64,000 nt of DNA from Collinsella aerofaciens. Its GTDB lineage: Bacteria; Actinomycetota; Coriobacteriia; Coriobacteriales; Coriobacteriaceae. The DNA lies in NCBI GenBank assembly GCA_008671135.1, contig RQAP01000027.1, forward strand, positions 62,001 through 126,000. Direction: 5' to 3'. Made by a program: the position numbers and the translations under genes. The notes beneath the pieces are model-generated. The model made no database searches. It was given only the letters and a program-made list of their open reading frames with translations, and was not told where the DNA came from. Of the stretch, positions 36,295-47,265 are shown piece by piece. The number at the start of each line of letters is the position of its first letter. Position 1 is the first letter of the stretch.

Positions 36295-37911
36295 TTACTG
36301 CTCCTTCTCAATTGCGTTTTCGACCTTGTCGCGCATCTCGGCGACCTTCATGCCAAAGATGATCTGGATATTATTGCCGTTGCGGTTGATGCCGCTGTTG
36401 GGCACGTGGTTGATGAGGTCCTCATTGATGAGGTCCGGGTTCTTAACGTTCACGCGAAGACGCGTAAAGCAGTTCTCGAGCTCTTCGATGTTGTCCTTGC
36501 CACCAAGACCTGCGACCAGGTCGGCAATACCTGCATCGACGCCCTCTGCGGGAGCTGCGGCAACAGCGCCCTGCTTCACCGCGACAGACGCGGCGGCCTC
36601 GCCCTCGGCAACGGACTCGGCGAGCTCGGACTCCTCCTCGCGACCAGGCGTGTGAAGGTTGAGCTTCTTGATGAGGAAGGTGAAGAGGAAGAAGTACAGA
36701 GCGGCGTTGACGACTCCAAGCACCAGCATAACCGGCCAGTTGGTCTTATCGACACCGAGGACCAGGTTGGAAACCACGATGTTGATGATGCCGCCTGCAG
36801 TCGAAGCGGGCACGGAGAGGACCTTGAGCAGGACCAGGAAGATGCCGGAAAGAACCGAGTGAACGACAAAGAGCACGGGAGCGGCAAAGACAAAGAGGAA
36901 GTCCATGGGCTCGGTGACACAGGAGAGCACGGCGGTGATGATCAGCGGGATGATAACGGCCTTGGTCTTATCCTTGTTCCCCTTGTAAGCGGTGACGATA
37001 AAGGCGAGACCGATACCGATGTAGGGCCACAGGTTGTTGAAGGTATAGCTGTTGAAGTAGGTGCTATCGGAGAAGGGCTGGCCCGTCATTGCCATCTCGG
37101 CAACACGGATGGAATAGGCGCCGGCAATAACCTGATCACCCAGCGTCAGGGTGCCGCCCACATCGGAGAACTGGAACGGGGTGTAGATGAGGTGGTGCAG
37201 AACGGTGGGAACGAGCAGCTTGTTGAGCATGCCGTAGATAAACAGACCGATGTTGCCCGACTCCTTAATGATGCCGGCAACGGAGGAGATGGCGCCCTGA
37301 ACCGGAGGCCAAACGATGCAGAAGCCAGCGCCCATGATCCAGGAGATGATGATCATGATCAGGAACGGGAAGCGAACGCCCGAGAACATCGAAAGGGCAA
37401 TGGGGAACTGCTTGTTCGAGTACTTGTTGAACACGGCACCGGTGATGCAACCAAGAATGATGCCGCCAAACACGCCGGTATCGAGCACCTGGATGCCCAT
37501 AACGGTGGCCTGGCCGGTTCCGGTAAGGCCGAGCATGCCGCTCGCATCGGCAAGTGAGCCGGTGGCGTTGAGCACGATGTTGTTAGCCTGCAGGAACAGG
37601 AAGAACGACATCAGGGCGATCAGCGAAGCATGGCCCTTGTTCTTCTTTGCCATGGCGCCGGCGATGCCCACGCAGAACAGAATCGAGAGGTTGTTGATGA
37701 TAAACATCAGCGACTGGTAAACAACGGCGCCCACAAGCTGGAACGGACCGGAGCCCAGTACGGGGACCAAAGCACAAATGGTCTTGTTGGTCAGAATGAT
37801 GCCCACGAGGAGCAGGATGCCGACAACCGAGAGATACATCATCGGCTGAACGATCGACTTTGCGAACACCTCCAACGGCGCTTTGAAATTGAACTTCTTT
37901 TTTGCGGTCAT
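36295..37911 (-). CDS. PTS alpha-glucoside-type EIICB permease (MalP/GlvC type)
   Basis: Membrane permease of 538 residues importing and phosphorylating maltose or a related alpha-glucoside. The EIIC domain with about ten membrane segments comes first, including MYLSVVGILLLVGIILTN and SGVRFPFLIMIIISWIMG, then a charged linker (about 410-450) and the EIIB domain with its phosphocysteine in LENCFTRLRVN near residue 480. No EIIA domain is attached; one is encoded upstream in the operon. GGGGAG lies seven bases before the chosen ATG. Partner GH4 gene supports alpha-glucoside specificity. Confidence 0.92.
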   Translation of the reverse strand: MTAKKKFNFKAPLEVFAKSIVQPMMYLSVVGILLLVGIILTNKTICALVPVLGSGPFQLVGAVVYQSLMFIINNLSILFCVGIAGAMAKKNKGHASLIALMSFFLFLQANNIVLNATGSLADASGMLGLTGTGQATVMGIQVLDTGVFGGIILGCITGAVFNKYSNKQFPIALSMFSGVRFPFLIMIIISWIMGAGFCIVWPPVQGAISSVAGIIKESGNIGLFIYGMLNKLLVPTVLHHLIYTPFQFSDVGGTLTLGDQVIAGAYSIRVAEMAMTGQPFSDSTYFNSYTFNNLWPYIGIGLAFIVTAYKGNKDKTKAVIIPLIITAVLSCVTEPMDFLFVFAAPVLFVVHSVLSGIFLVLLKVLSVPASTAGGIINIVVSNLVLGVDKTNWPVMLVLGVVNAALYFFLFTFLIKKLNLHTPGREEESELAESVAEGEAAASVAVKQGAVAAAPAEGVDAGIADLVAGLGGKDNIEELENCFTRLRVNVKNPDLINEDLINHVPNSGINRNGNNIQIIFGMKVAEMRDKVENAIEKEQ

Positions 37912-38010
37912 AGCGGTACTCCCCTTCCTTTTCCGCAAATTAAGACAGATGTGCCCTGGACAAGACCGTGAGCCTTGCCTTATATCAATCGATGTGTGGG
38001 CACGTTATGC

Positions 38011-38877
38011 CTAGAGACCAGGTTCTCCAAGCAGGTTAACAATGTGATATGCGAGATAACTCTTCTCAGCATCGGTAACGACAACGTTATAGGTAGACGA
38101 CAAGTGGGCGGCTATGGCGTCCGCGCACGAGAATGCGCAGGGATACGCCGTTTCATCGATTCGGAACAGCGCGTCTCCGTTGATTTGCCCTGCCGTAGGA
38201 TCGAGCGCTCGCTGTGCGAAAAACTGCAGGTGACGAACGAAACGTTCGTAAGGCAGCGAGGTGTCATCGAGAGTCGTAGCATAGCGCTTGGAAACAATCG
38301 CGAGCACGTCGCGAACAAGCTGGACCGAAACAATCAAACGATCGGAGCGTTGCGGCATGGTGGCGTTGACGATATGCAGCGTAATAAAACCCTGCTCTTC
38401 TTCGCTCATCTGGATGCCCATATACTCCTTGATAATCTGCAGCGCACGGCCCGCAAGCGCATACTCCTTGCGATAGAATTGCTGGATCTCGAGCAGCAAC
38501 GGATTCTCACAGGAGACGCCCTTGCGCTCACGCTCCAAGGCAAGGCTGATATGGTCTGCGAGAGCAATGAGAATCTTGTCGTTGATATCAACATTGAGCT
38601 CTCGACGGAGCATCTGAACAATGTCCTCGGCAATCACGAGGTTGACGGTGGGGATGGACTCCAAAAGATGTGCCAAGCGGTCGATCGTACGCGAATCCTG
38701 AGAAGTTCCCTCCTGCAACGCGTAGGTCTTTTCGATCGACGCCTCGTCGATGGCATCGCCGGCATGACGGCCGAAGCAGAGGCCTCGACCGATGACGATG
38801 AGCTCGGAGCCATCGTCCGAAGTGACCATTGCGACGTTGTTGTTAAAAACTCGCTTGATAACCACGGTACCCACCAC
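38011..38877 (-). CDS. BglG/LicT-family transcription antiterminator
   Basis: RNA-binding antiterminator of 288 residues controlled by PTS phosphorylation. The N-terminal CAT domain starts VIKRVFNNNVAMV. Two PRD domains follow with histidines in LADHISLALERE, FITLHIVNA, RFVRHLQFFAQR and SYLAYHIVNL. When the sugar is present it would bind a leader RNA and prevent early termination. The start is a GTG, with a second GTG next to it, just six bases after the EIIA gene stop, so translation is probably coupled. The target leader may be upstream of the EIIA gene. Confidence 0.9.
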   Translation of the reverse strand: MVGTVVIKRVFNNNVAMVTSDDGSELIVIGRGLCFGRHAGDAIDEASIEKTYALQEGTSQDSRTIDRLAHLLESIPTVNLVIAEDIVQMLRRELNVDINDKILIALADHISLALERERKGVSCENPLLLEIQQFYRKEYALAGRALQIIKEYMGIQMSEEEQGFITLHIVNATMPQRSDRLIVSVQLVRDVLAIVSKRYATTLDDTSLPYERFVRHLQFFAQRALDPTAGQINGDALFRIDETAYPCAFSCADAIAAHLSSTYNVVVTDAEKSYLAYHIVNLLGEPGL

Positions 38878-38883
38878 AAGAAT

Positions 38884-39396
38884 TTACTCGGAAAGCCAGA
38901 CGACAGGCTCTTTAACAGCAACAGGGCCGGAAGCATGCTCACGAAGAGTCGAGTTCTCCGAGCGCTCGCACACGATAACGAAGACCGTGTGATCGAAGCC
39001 GGCGGCGCGGACCGCGTCGAAATCGACCTCGACGAGGGGCTGGCCCGCGTCGACATGGTCGCCCTGGGCAACGAGCGCATGGAAGCCCTTGCCCTCAAGC
39101 TTAACAGTGTCGATTCCGATATGCAGCATCACCTGAGCAGAGCTGTCGTCGGACATGATGCCCAGCGCGTGCTCAGTCGGAAACAGCGCCGCGACGGTGC
39201 CGGAAACAGGGGCGCACACCGTTCCCTCTTGGGGAACCACGGCAACGCCATCGCCCACTGCACGGCTGCTAAAAGCGGGATCATTGGTATTTTCTAGATG
39301 AACAAGCTCGCCGGAAACGGGAGCGAGGATTTCGAACTCGGAAGCTGCAGTCTTCTGCTCATCCGAACCGCCCATCAGGCGAGAAAAGAAACCCAT
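38884..39396 (-). CDS. PTS glucose-type EIIA
   Basis: Soluble phosphocarrier of 170 residues. The active histidine is H92 in MLHIGIDTVKLEGKGF, partnered by H75 in FPTEHALGI; ILAPVSGELVHLE is the usual N-terminal motif. GAAGGGA is nine bases before the ATG of MGFFSRL. It is first in the operon with the antiterminator, EIICB and GH4 genes, and is the only EIIA in the window, so it could also phosphorylate the EIIBC permease at 23-24.5 kb. Confidence 0.92.
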   Translation of the reverse strand: MGFFSRLMGGSDEQKTAASEFEILAPVSGELVHLENTNDPAFSSRAVGDGVAVVPQEGTVCAPVSGTVAALFPTEHALGIMSDDSSAQVMLHIGIDTVKLEGKGFHALVAQGDHVDAGQPLVEVDFDAVRAAGFDHTVFVIVCERSENSTLREHASGPVAVKEPVVWLSE

Positions 39397-39431
39397 GGTG
39401 GCATGTCCCTTCATAGACGATATTAGATTTA

Positions 39432-39518
39432 GGCCAACCAAAATCAAGCGAATGCGTCCATAGAGACACACCCGTTCAAAGACTTTGGTTAGGCCCACGT
39501 CCGAGGGACTCGGTAACC
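39432..39518 (-). promoter_or_regulatory. Untranslated leader with mutually exclusive pairings before the EIIA gene
   Basis: On the minus strand GGTTACC can pair with GGCCTAACC around CGAGTCCCTCG, while the same GGCCTAACCAAA segment can instead pair with TTTGGTTGGCC about 50 bases downstream. Such alternatives suit an antitermination leader read by the BglG-type protein of the operon. The sequence does not match the classical LicT/SacY target, and the second hairpin has no strong T run, so this is tentative. Confidence 0.3.
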
Positions 39519-39542
39519 TTCCGCATTTCTTTTTACGGGAGC

Positions 39543-39614
39543 TATTGTAGACAAGCCCAAAGCCGGAACAACCATTATGACCGATGAACGGTATTTTTTC
39601 TTCGATAAACGGTA
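39543..39614 (-). promoter_or_regulatory. Promoter and AraC-type operator of the alpha-glucoside PTS operon
   Basis: On the minus strand TTGTTC, 16 bases, TACAAT form a candidate promoter (-10 near 39546-39551). Just upstream TACCGTT occurs twice, at plus-strand AACGGTA positions 39587-39593 and 39608-39614, again with a 21-base period, as at the araC promoter. Placement next to the -35 suits an activator. Confidence 0.6.
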
Positions 39615-39620
39615 TTTAGG

Positions 39621-39669
39621 CGGCACTTAGGGACGTTCCTTTTCTGCCGGCACCCGGGGACACTCCTTG
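39621..39669. repeat. Palindromic repeat, family 3 copy 2 (partial)
   Basis: CGGCACTTAGGGACGTTCCT, TGCCGGCACCCGGGGACACT: the left half of the family 3 palindrome followed by a diverged half. It directly adjoins the operator repeats upstream of the PTS operon. Confidence 0.75.
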
Positions 39670-39673
39670 CTCT

Positions 39674-39738
39674 GGTGCAATGGGGTCAGGTTTGTTTGCA
39701 CCAACTTGGTGCAGATTAACCTGACCTCATTGCACCAA
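39674..39738. repeat. Palindromic repeat, family 4 copy 1
   Basis: TGGTGCAATGGGGTCAGGTT and AACCTGACCTCATTGCACCA are near-perfect complements; between them GCACCAACTTGGTGC is itself a smaller palindrome. Copies also at 40599-40660 and 51003-51092. It lies 12 bases past the stop codon of the ferredoxin gene and may terminate it. Confidence 0.85.
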
Positions 39739-39749
39739 TCTCGCTTGCG

Positions 39750-40511
39750 TTAGATGAAGATCTCACATTCCCTGCGCTCGACGCAAGCCTTGCTCAGCAT
39801 CTGGGTAACGGCGGCAAGTTTGTTAGGGTCAAGTTTGCGAGCATTCTGCGAGCATACGGAGACGCAACGCATGCAGGAGATGCACGCCTCGCCATCCACC
39901 TGCCTTGGATCGTCCTTGTCGATAGCTCGAACAGGGCACAACGCAGCGCAAGCACCGCAGGAGACGCAATCCTCCGTTGCATGGGGCACCATACTGTGGC
40001 CTCCAGCTTGCTTATAAGGACGATTGCCGGGAATAGAGGGCTCGGACGCAGCCCCGTTCAGTAGCTTTTGCCGGATTCGCTGCGCAAACTCTGAAAGTTG
40101 CGCCACATCCTGCGCATCCGGTCGCCCAGCAGCAAACTGACGAGCAACGGAATGCTCGGCAATGGCAGAAACCGCTGCAACCACCCTAAATCCGGCACGC
40201 TTCGCAACGTCTTCCAGCTCAATAAGCGTATCCTCAAACGCGCGGCCCCCGTAAACACAAACCAAAACAGCCCGAGCTCCGTTGCCACGCACCATTCCCA
40301 GTCGCTCAACCGCCACAGCTGGAACCCTGCCAGCATATGATGGGACGGAGATAACCGCAACGTCGCCCTTCGCCATCGAGACCCCGTGGAAATCCAACCC
40401 GCTATCGGTCAGATCGACAGTAACGATATTCCCATCCAGCGTCCCGGTCACAAGACCAGACACTTTCTCCGTTCCGCCCGTCGGACTAAACACAATTTCG
40501 AACATGCTCAT
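39750..40511 (-). CDS. Flavodoxin-like protein with two [4Fe-4S] clusters (EFR1 family)
   Basis: Cytoplasmic electron carrier of 253 residues. The first ~145 residues are flavodoxin-like, with the FMN phosphate loop FSPTGGTEK near 8-16. The C-terminus has two ferredoxin clusters: CVSCGACAALCP and CISCMRCVSVC. This architecture is called EFR1 or flavodoxin-ferredoxin fusion and is common in anaerobes. GGGGAGG lies seven bases before the ATG. It stands alone; redox partners are unknown. Confidence 0.88.
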   Translation of the reverse strand: MSMFEIVFSPTGGTEKVSGLVTGTLDGNIVTVDLTDSGLDFHGVSMAKGDVAVISVPSYAGRVPAVAVERLGMVRGNGARAVLVCVYGGRAFEDTLIELEDVAKRAGFRVVAAVSAIAEHSVARQFAAGRPDAQDVAQLSEFAQRIRQKLLNGAASEPSIPGNRPYKQAGGHSMVPHATEDCVSCGACAALCPVRAIDKDDPRQVDGEACISCMRCVSVCSQNARKLDPNKLAAVTQMLSKACVERRECEIFI

Positions 40512-40598
40512 CGAACATCCTCCCCTACGCTTGATAACACACCAAGCCGCCCGCATGCTAAGACAGAGTATACGGCGCGCGGGGACACCCCGGTTTAG

Positions 40599-40660
40599 CG
40601 CAAAGGGGTCAGGTTTGTTTCCACCAACCTGGTGCAGATTAACCTGACCCCTTTGCACCA
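40599..40660. repeat. Palindromic repeat, family 4 copy 2
   Basis: GCAAAGGGGTCAGGTT and AACCTGACCCCTTTGC are perfect complements around CCACCAACCTGGTG. Very similar to copy 1. Together copies 1 and 2 flank the ferredoxin gene on both sides. Confidence 0.85.
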
Positions 40661-40758
40661 AACTATGCTGTCTGCCTCATCGATTTGCATAATTTCCGTT
40701 ACAGATTGCATATATTTACGTGATACCGCTGTGTTCTCCTGAGGTACCCCATCCCGGA

Positions 40759-40995
40759 CCGTGCAAAAAACGGAGTATTCTGCAACGCGCTCGTGCCAAC
40801 ACCGCCGCGAGCGGGCAAAACTGTAGGGCGCTGCATCATTTTGGGTTCCGCTATAACGAGAATGACGCACCTTTGCACCGGAAAACGGAAAAGTCTGACT
40901 CAAAACGCTCGCTAGGGATATCCGAAGGCCACCGCTGGCGACGTCGAATCGTATGCAGGCAACTCGATCTGCAGAATACTCCAAAAAATGCACGG
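40759..40995. mobile_element. 237-bp element with inverted ends, copy 2
   Basis: Left end CCGTGCAAAAAACGGAGTAT(TCTGCA) and right end (TGCAGA)ATACTCCAAAAAATGCACGG are complementary over about 26 bases with a few mismatches. Same ends and length as 16862-17099, different interior. The interior has no convincing gene. The sequence from 40996 to the helicase terminator was not recognised. Confidence 0.55.
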
Positions 40996-41101
40996 CGCAC
41001 CCCATGGGACCCATTGCCGCATGGCTGAAAACGGGCCTTCAGCATCCTCCAGGTGCATTCCTGAGCAAATCACACCGGACCAACGGTCGGATGCGGCAAA
41101 C

Positions 41102-41135
41102 AAAAGGGCCCCGAGCATAGTTGCTCGGGGCCCTT
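41102..41135 (-). terminator. Terminator after the DEAD-box helicase gene
   Basis: GGGCCCCGAGCA and TGCTCGGGGCCC form a perfect 12-bp stem with loop ACTA on the minus strand, followed by TTTTG TTTG. Confidence 0.88.
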
Positions 41136-41167
41136 AGTTCGCCTCGCTCTAGCGTGCGACGCGTATG

Positions 41168-43417
<2,250 letters not shown>

Positions 43418-43687
43418 ATGTTGTTGTTCCTTATCTGCACGCGTTATGGGCACGGCATGCGGCCGCGCGAGCGTGCTTGGTAGTGCGCTAATACATACAA
43501 AAACAGGTGCGCACAGAGAGGACGTTGCTCAGCACGCTGGCGATCGCTTTGGCAGCCCTATCACGCGCCGTCCAGACGCAGCAGCTCTAAGCGATGGAGC
43601 AGATTCGCCGCCGGTTAGTATACCCGCACTCCGTATGCCCCCACGTAAACCACAGATGACGAGGCGAACGGGGCGGGGCTGGCTGAT

Positions 43688-43828
43688 TGTCTCGATCTGT
43701 AACATCTACAGGGCAAATCTTCCTCTACGTGTTACAGATCGAGACAAACGGTCGACACGGTTCACGAGCGTCTCAATCTGTAACAGTTACCGAGTAAAAT
43801 CGCTCCTAATTGTTATAGAACAAGACAG
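43688..43828. repeat. 80-bp-period palindrome family, pair A
   Basis: Two ~59-bp palindromes starting at 43688 and 43769 (period 81). The first has arms TGTCTCGATCTGTAACA and TGTTACAGATCGAGACA's equivalent (GTGTTACAGATCGAGACA); the second is more diverged (CGTCTCAATCTGTAACA ... TTGTTATAGAACAAGAC). They lie in the 588-base gap between the helicase and FHA genes; nothing else was recognised in that gap. Confidence 0.9.
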
Positions 43829-44005
43829 AGGGGGATTTCCGTTCAGTCCAAACCAAATCTCTCGCTCTTCCTGCAATTTCGAACATGTGGCCTATAATGT
43901 TGCTTTGGTTACGCTATATATTGCGCAGCCATTTAATACGTCGCCCACCGGGGGCCATTAATTCCTATCGCCATATTGGCTAGGAAGCAATCAAAGGAGG
44001 TATCC

Positions 44006-44968
44006 GTGGCAGCAGAGACGCCTTGCTCGGTCCTCTATAACGATATTCGCTCGTTCGGCGGTCTTAAACATCTCGAGATCGCCCGAATGCTCATCAATGG
44101 AAACTCTTATCTCGGCAGTACCCTGCTCGAGAAATGCTCTTCCAACCGCTCGTATCTCACCCGTTACATCGTCCATCGCAAGCCTGACCAGTGCGCACCC
44201 TCCATCTACAGCGACTTTACCGTCACCACACTCAACCTTTCCTCGGCAATCTGCAGCAAGCTCGGCGGCGGCGAGTCCGCCTATCGGGCAATCGCCGAGC
44301 ACTATCGCGGTCCGGCCGCCAACGAAATGATGTCGGCTCTCGCCAGCTACAAGCTTGACAGCCGCCTATATGCAAATGCCCTCAATCGCATCGACAACTT
44401 CGACGGCAATGCCGTGCGCGAGAAAAGCACGCTTTACCTTATGCTCTTTGTGGCAACGGGGGCGCTCGCCGATCCCGTTCAGGGCGTGGCCACCGTCGAG
44501 CGCTTTTGCAGCAGCAAGACGGGCGGGCACTTCGGCACCACCGAAACTACCGTCGGACGTGGCTTTATGAACAGCCTGGAACAGCCGCGCACCGTCGCCC
44601 CCAACCTCGGTCTGCTCAGAACCCATGCCGACAACTGCGCCGACATGCAAATCCATCCCCTCACACGCGATCCGCGCGGCACCGTGATTGGTTCTTTGCC
44701 CAAAACCTCGCCCAGCATCACCGATGTGGGCGCCGACGCATCGCGCGAGCATCTTCGCATTTGGCTCGAGGGTGAGCACTGGTACGCCCAGGGCCTTGGA
44801 TCGACCAACGGCACAGTGCTCGAATCGGGCGCGGGCGACGGCGATATTGTGATTGAGCCGCCGCGCGACCAACGCGAGCCCGGCAAAGTCTATCCCCCCG
44901 TGGAAATCGCCAACAGCGACAGGCTCCATCTGGGTCTCTACACGACATTCCTTGTCATTGTGGACTAG
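44006..44968 (+). CDS. FHA-domain protein
   Basis: Protein of 320 residues. The C-terminal ~95 residues form a forkhead-associated phosphothreonine-binding domain, with SREHLRIW and GSTNGT near 265-290. The first ~200 residues are helical, with no recognised family. The GTG at 44006 has AAAGGAGG five bases ahead. It precedes a Ser/Thr kinase gene, suggesting it is a phosphorylated partner or adaptor of that kinase. Confidence 0.82.
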   Translation: MAAETPCSVLYNDIRSFGGLKHLEIARMLINGNSYLGSTLLEKCSSNRSYLTRYIVHRKPDQCAPSIYSDFTVTTLNLSSAICSKLGGGESAYRAIAEHYRGPAANEMMSALASYKLDSRLYANALNRIDNFDGNAVREKSTLYLMLFVATGALADPVQGVATVERFCSSKTGGHFGTTETTVGRGFMNSLEQPRTVAPNLGLLRTHADNCADMQIHPLTRDPRGTVIGSLPKTSPSITDVGADASREHLRIWLEGEHWYAQGLGSTNGTVLESGAGDGDIVIEPPRDQREPGKVYPPVEIANSDRLHLGLYTTFLVIVD

Positions 44969-44971
44969 CGC

Positions 44972-45011
44972 GGACGGCGATCGGAAGACGGTCGCCGTCC
45001 GTCTTTCGTCT
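44972..45011 (+). terminator. Stem-loop between the FHA and kinase genes
   Basis: GGACGGCGA and TCGCCGTCC form a perfect 9-bp stem around an 11-base loop, followed by GTCTTTCGTCTTCT. It may terminate or attenuate transcription so that the kinase is made in lower amounts or from its own promoter. Confidence 0.6.
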
Positions 45012-45139
45012 TCTACCTTCTGCGTCGTAAACGACAATACTCAGCGGCATACGTGGGCAGTGCGGCTATCATGGTTCTTTACCGATATCCGCACTGCTCA
45101 CGTATACGTGCGGCAACCCATGCCAGACAAAGGAACGCC

Positions 45140-47224
45140 ATGGATACTACCGATAGCGCCTATGGCGACAAACTCATCCGTCTTGACACGTTCGACACCG
45201 CCGTGGCGGTCGACCCCAGCGCCGAGGACGAGGCCAAGCGTCGGTTTATGACGCTTATTCTCCAGACGGCCCACCGCAACAACGGCAACATCGGGCACGT
45301 GCTGCGCGCGACCAACACGAGCGGCGAGGTCTTTGCCGTCAAGCTACTCAAGGACAACGCCATCCTTTCCGGCCAAGCCCCCGACCGCTCCGCCGAGCAA
45401 TCGGCAGCGCACCTGGCCAACACTGCCGCGCTGTTCGAGGAGTACCGTCATCTGTGTACCGTCTCGCACCTGCGCGGATTTCCGCGCGTCTATGGCTACG
45501 GATCGTGCGAGGATGACCCGCTCATCCTCATGGAGTGGGTCGAGGGCATCTCGCTCAAGCAGGCGCTGCCCCTGCTTCCGCACGACGCCTCGGGCGGGCT
45601 GACCACCCAGATGGTCGCCGCCGTCGGAAACGCCGTGCTTCGCGCGCTCCTGATGACCCAAGGCCTCGTGAATCCGGTCGTCCATCGCGACCTGTCGCCT
45701 GCCAATATCATGTTCCGCACCACCAGCCGAACGCTCGAGCAGCAGATCGACGATTGCTCCTTTGACCCCTGCCTCATCGACATGGGCTCCGCGACCATAG
45801 CCCTCGGCGACGACACGATCACCCGGCGCGCCGACATCTGGCGTTTTGCCACGCCCGCATACGCCGCGCCCGAGATGCTCACGCAGGATATCGAAGGTAT
45901 CGCGGCCCTTCGCCGTTCGCCGGCAATCGATGTCTACGCGCTTTCGAGCATTCTGTACCAGCTCTACAGCGGTCGCAAACCGTTCGATGTCGAGTCGACG
46001 GGTGCCGCGGCAACCGGCTCGTTCTACCTCATAAAGACCAAGACCAAGCCGGCACCGCTCGAGCCGCGCTGTGAGGGCGATAAGGCGCTCGTCCAGATCA
46101 TCATGAAAGGCATCTCGGTCGAACAGGGCGATCGCCCTACCGAGCAGCAGATGCTCGAGGTGCTCTCGACATACCTCCCCGCTGCAGAATCTGAGGACCG
46201 CGAGGGCGCGGGCAATGACGCCGTAATCGACATCGACTCCGGTACGCACCTTAAGGTCGACGTCGCCGGCGAGCGAGCGCGAGAGATTCTAGAGCAGGCC
46301 CGGCACGATGCCATGACCCGCCGCCGCTTTATTATCGGTGGCGTTGTCGCAGCCGTTGCGGGGCTCGGCGTTATCGGGGCGGCAACCCATGGCTTTGGCA
46401 TCCCCGACTACCTGGACGGCATCCGCGGTTCACTTGATGACTACACCTGGGATCAGCTGCAGGAGATTTCGCTCAAGATTAAGGCCGCCGAGACCCGTAG
46501 CGAGGCACGCGAGATTGCCAAGCGCTATCACCTGCTCAACGTCGATGGGCATATCCCCTATCCGTGTACCAAGCGTGTCACGCTCACCAACGGGCTGCAG
46601 GTTGGCGCGCAGCTTGTGGGCATCCGCCACGATGAACTCCTGGACGGGACGGGCAAGGCCGGACTGACGTTTATGTTCGATGCGGGTATTGCCGAGCGCA
46701 ACGCTGCGGCTGAACCGCCGAGCGCCGGCTGGGCAGATTGCGAGCTGCGGGAATGGCTCAACGGCGACGGCCTTAAGCTGCTACCCAACGAGTTGCGCGC
46801 ACTCATCAAATCTGTCAAAAAGGTCTCGAATAACGCTGGCGCCGCCAACAGCGCATCATGTCTGAGCGAGTTGCCCGCAACCCTTTGGCTGCCCGCCATG
46901 GTCGAGCTGTGCGGTACGCAACCGCCCGATTCGTTTGCCAAGGACTATCACTACCTGGCAGACATCTACAACGGCGAAGGCAAGGAGTACCAGCTGTTCC
47001 GCGAGCTCAAGGTGAGCCCGTATTCCACGAACGAGACGATGGTCCGCCAGTGGAAGGGCAAGGACACCTGCTGGTGGGAACGAACAGCGAGTCCTGACAC
47101 ATCGGAGACCGAAGGCACGCTCTACATAAACCGTGTGGGCCACGACGGCGACGTCTTTACGTACGCAACGCCTGCGGAAAAGCCAAACAAGCTAACCTGT
47201 GTGATTCCCGGGTTCTGTATCTAG
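45140..47224 (+). CDS. Membrane Ser/Thr protein kinase with C-terminal DUF6273 domain
   Basis: 694-residue protein. The cytoplasmic kinase domain shows the ATP lysine K68 in AVKLLKD, catalytic loop HRDLSPANIMF from 182 and D214 in LIDMGSA, where DFG is replaced by DMG; AAPEM follows. One membrane segment at about 396-416 (FIIGGVVAAVAGLGVIGAA) leads to an external part of about 275 residues containing a DUF6273-like domain, with WADCELREWLNGDG at 531-544 and LWLPAMVEL later. The glycine-rich loop is weak. AAAGGA precedes the ATG. Likely a sensor kinase whose ligand is unknown; the FHA gene upstream fits as partner. Confidence 0.88.
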   Translation: MDTTDSAYGDKLIRLDTFDTAVAVDPSAEDEAKRRFMTLILQTAHRNNGNIGHVLRATNTSGEVFAVKLLKDNAILSGQAPDRSAEQSAAHLANTAALFEEYRHLCTVSHLRGFPRVYGYGSCEDDPLILMEWVEGISLKQALPLLPHDASGGLTTQMVAAVGNAVLRALLMTQGLVNPVVHRDLSPANIMFRTTSRTLEQQIDDCSFDPCLIDMGSATIALGDDTITRRADIWRFATPAYAAPEMLTQDIEGIAALRRSPAIDVYALSSILYQLYSGRKPFDVESTGAAATGSFYLIKTKTKPAPLEPRCEGDKALVQIIMKGISVEQGDRPTEQQMLEVLSTYLPAAESEDREGAGNDAVIDIDSGTHLKVDVAGERAREILEQARHDAMTRRRFIIGGVVAAVAGLGVIGAATHGFGIPDYLDGIRGSLDDYTWDQLQEISLKIKAAETRSEAREIAKRYHLLNVDGHIPYPCTKRVTLTNGLQVGAQLVGIRHDELLDGTGKAGLTFMFDAGIAERNAAAEPPSAGWADCELREWLNGDGLKLLPNELRALIKSVKKVSNNAGAANSASCLSELPATLWLPAMVELCGTQPPDSFAKDYHYLADIYNGEGKEYQLFRELKVSPYSTNETMVRQWKGKDTCWWERTASPDTSETEGTLYINRVGHDGDVFTYATPAEKPNKLTCVIPGFCI

Positions 47225-47265
47225 GCGGCGGGCGTCTTGCCGTGACGGGACCCCTCCCCGGCAGT

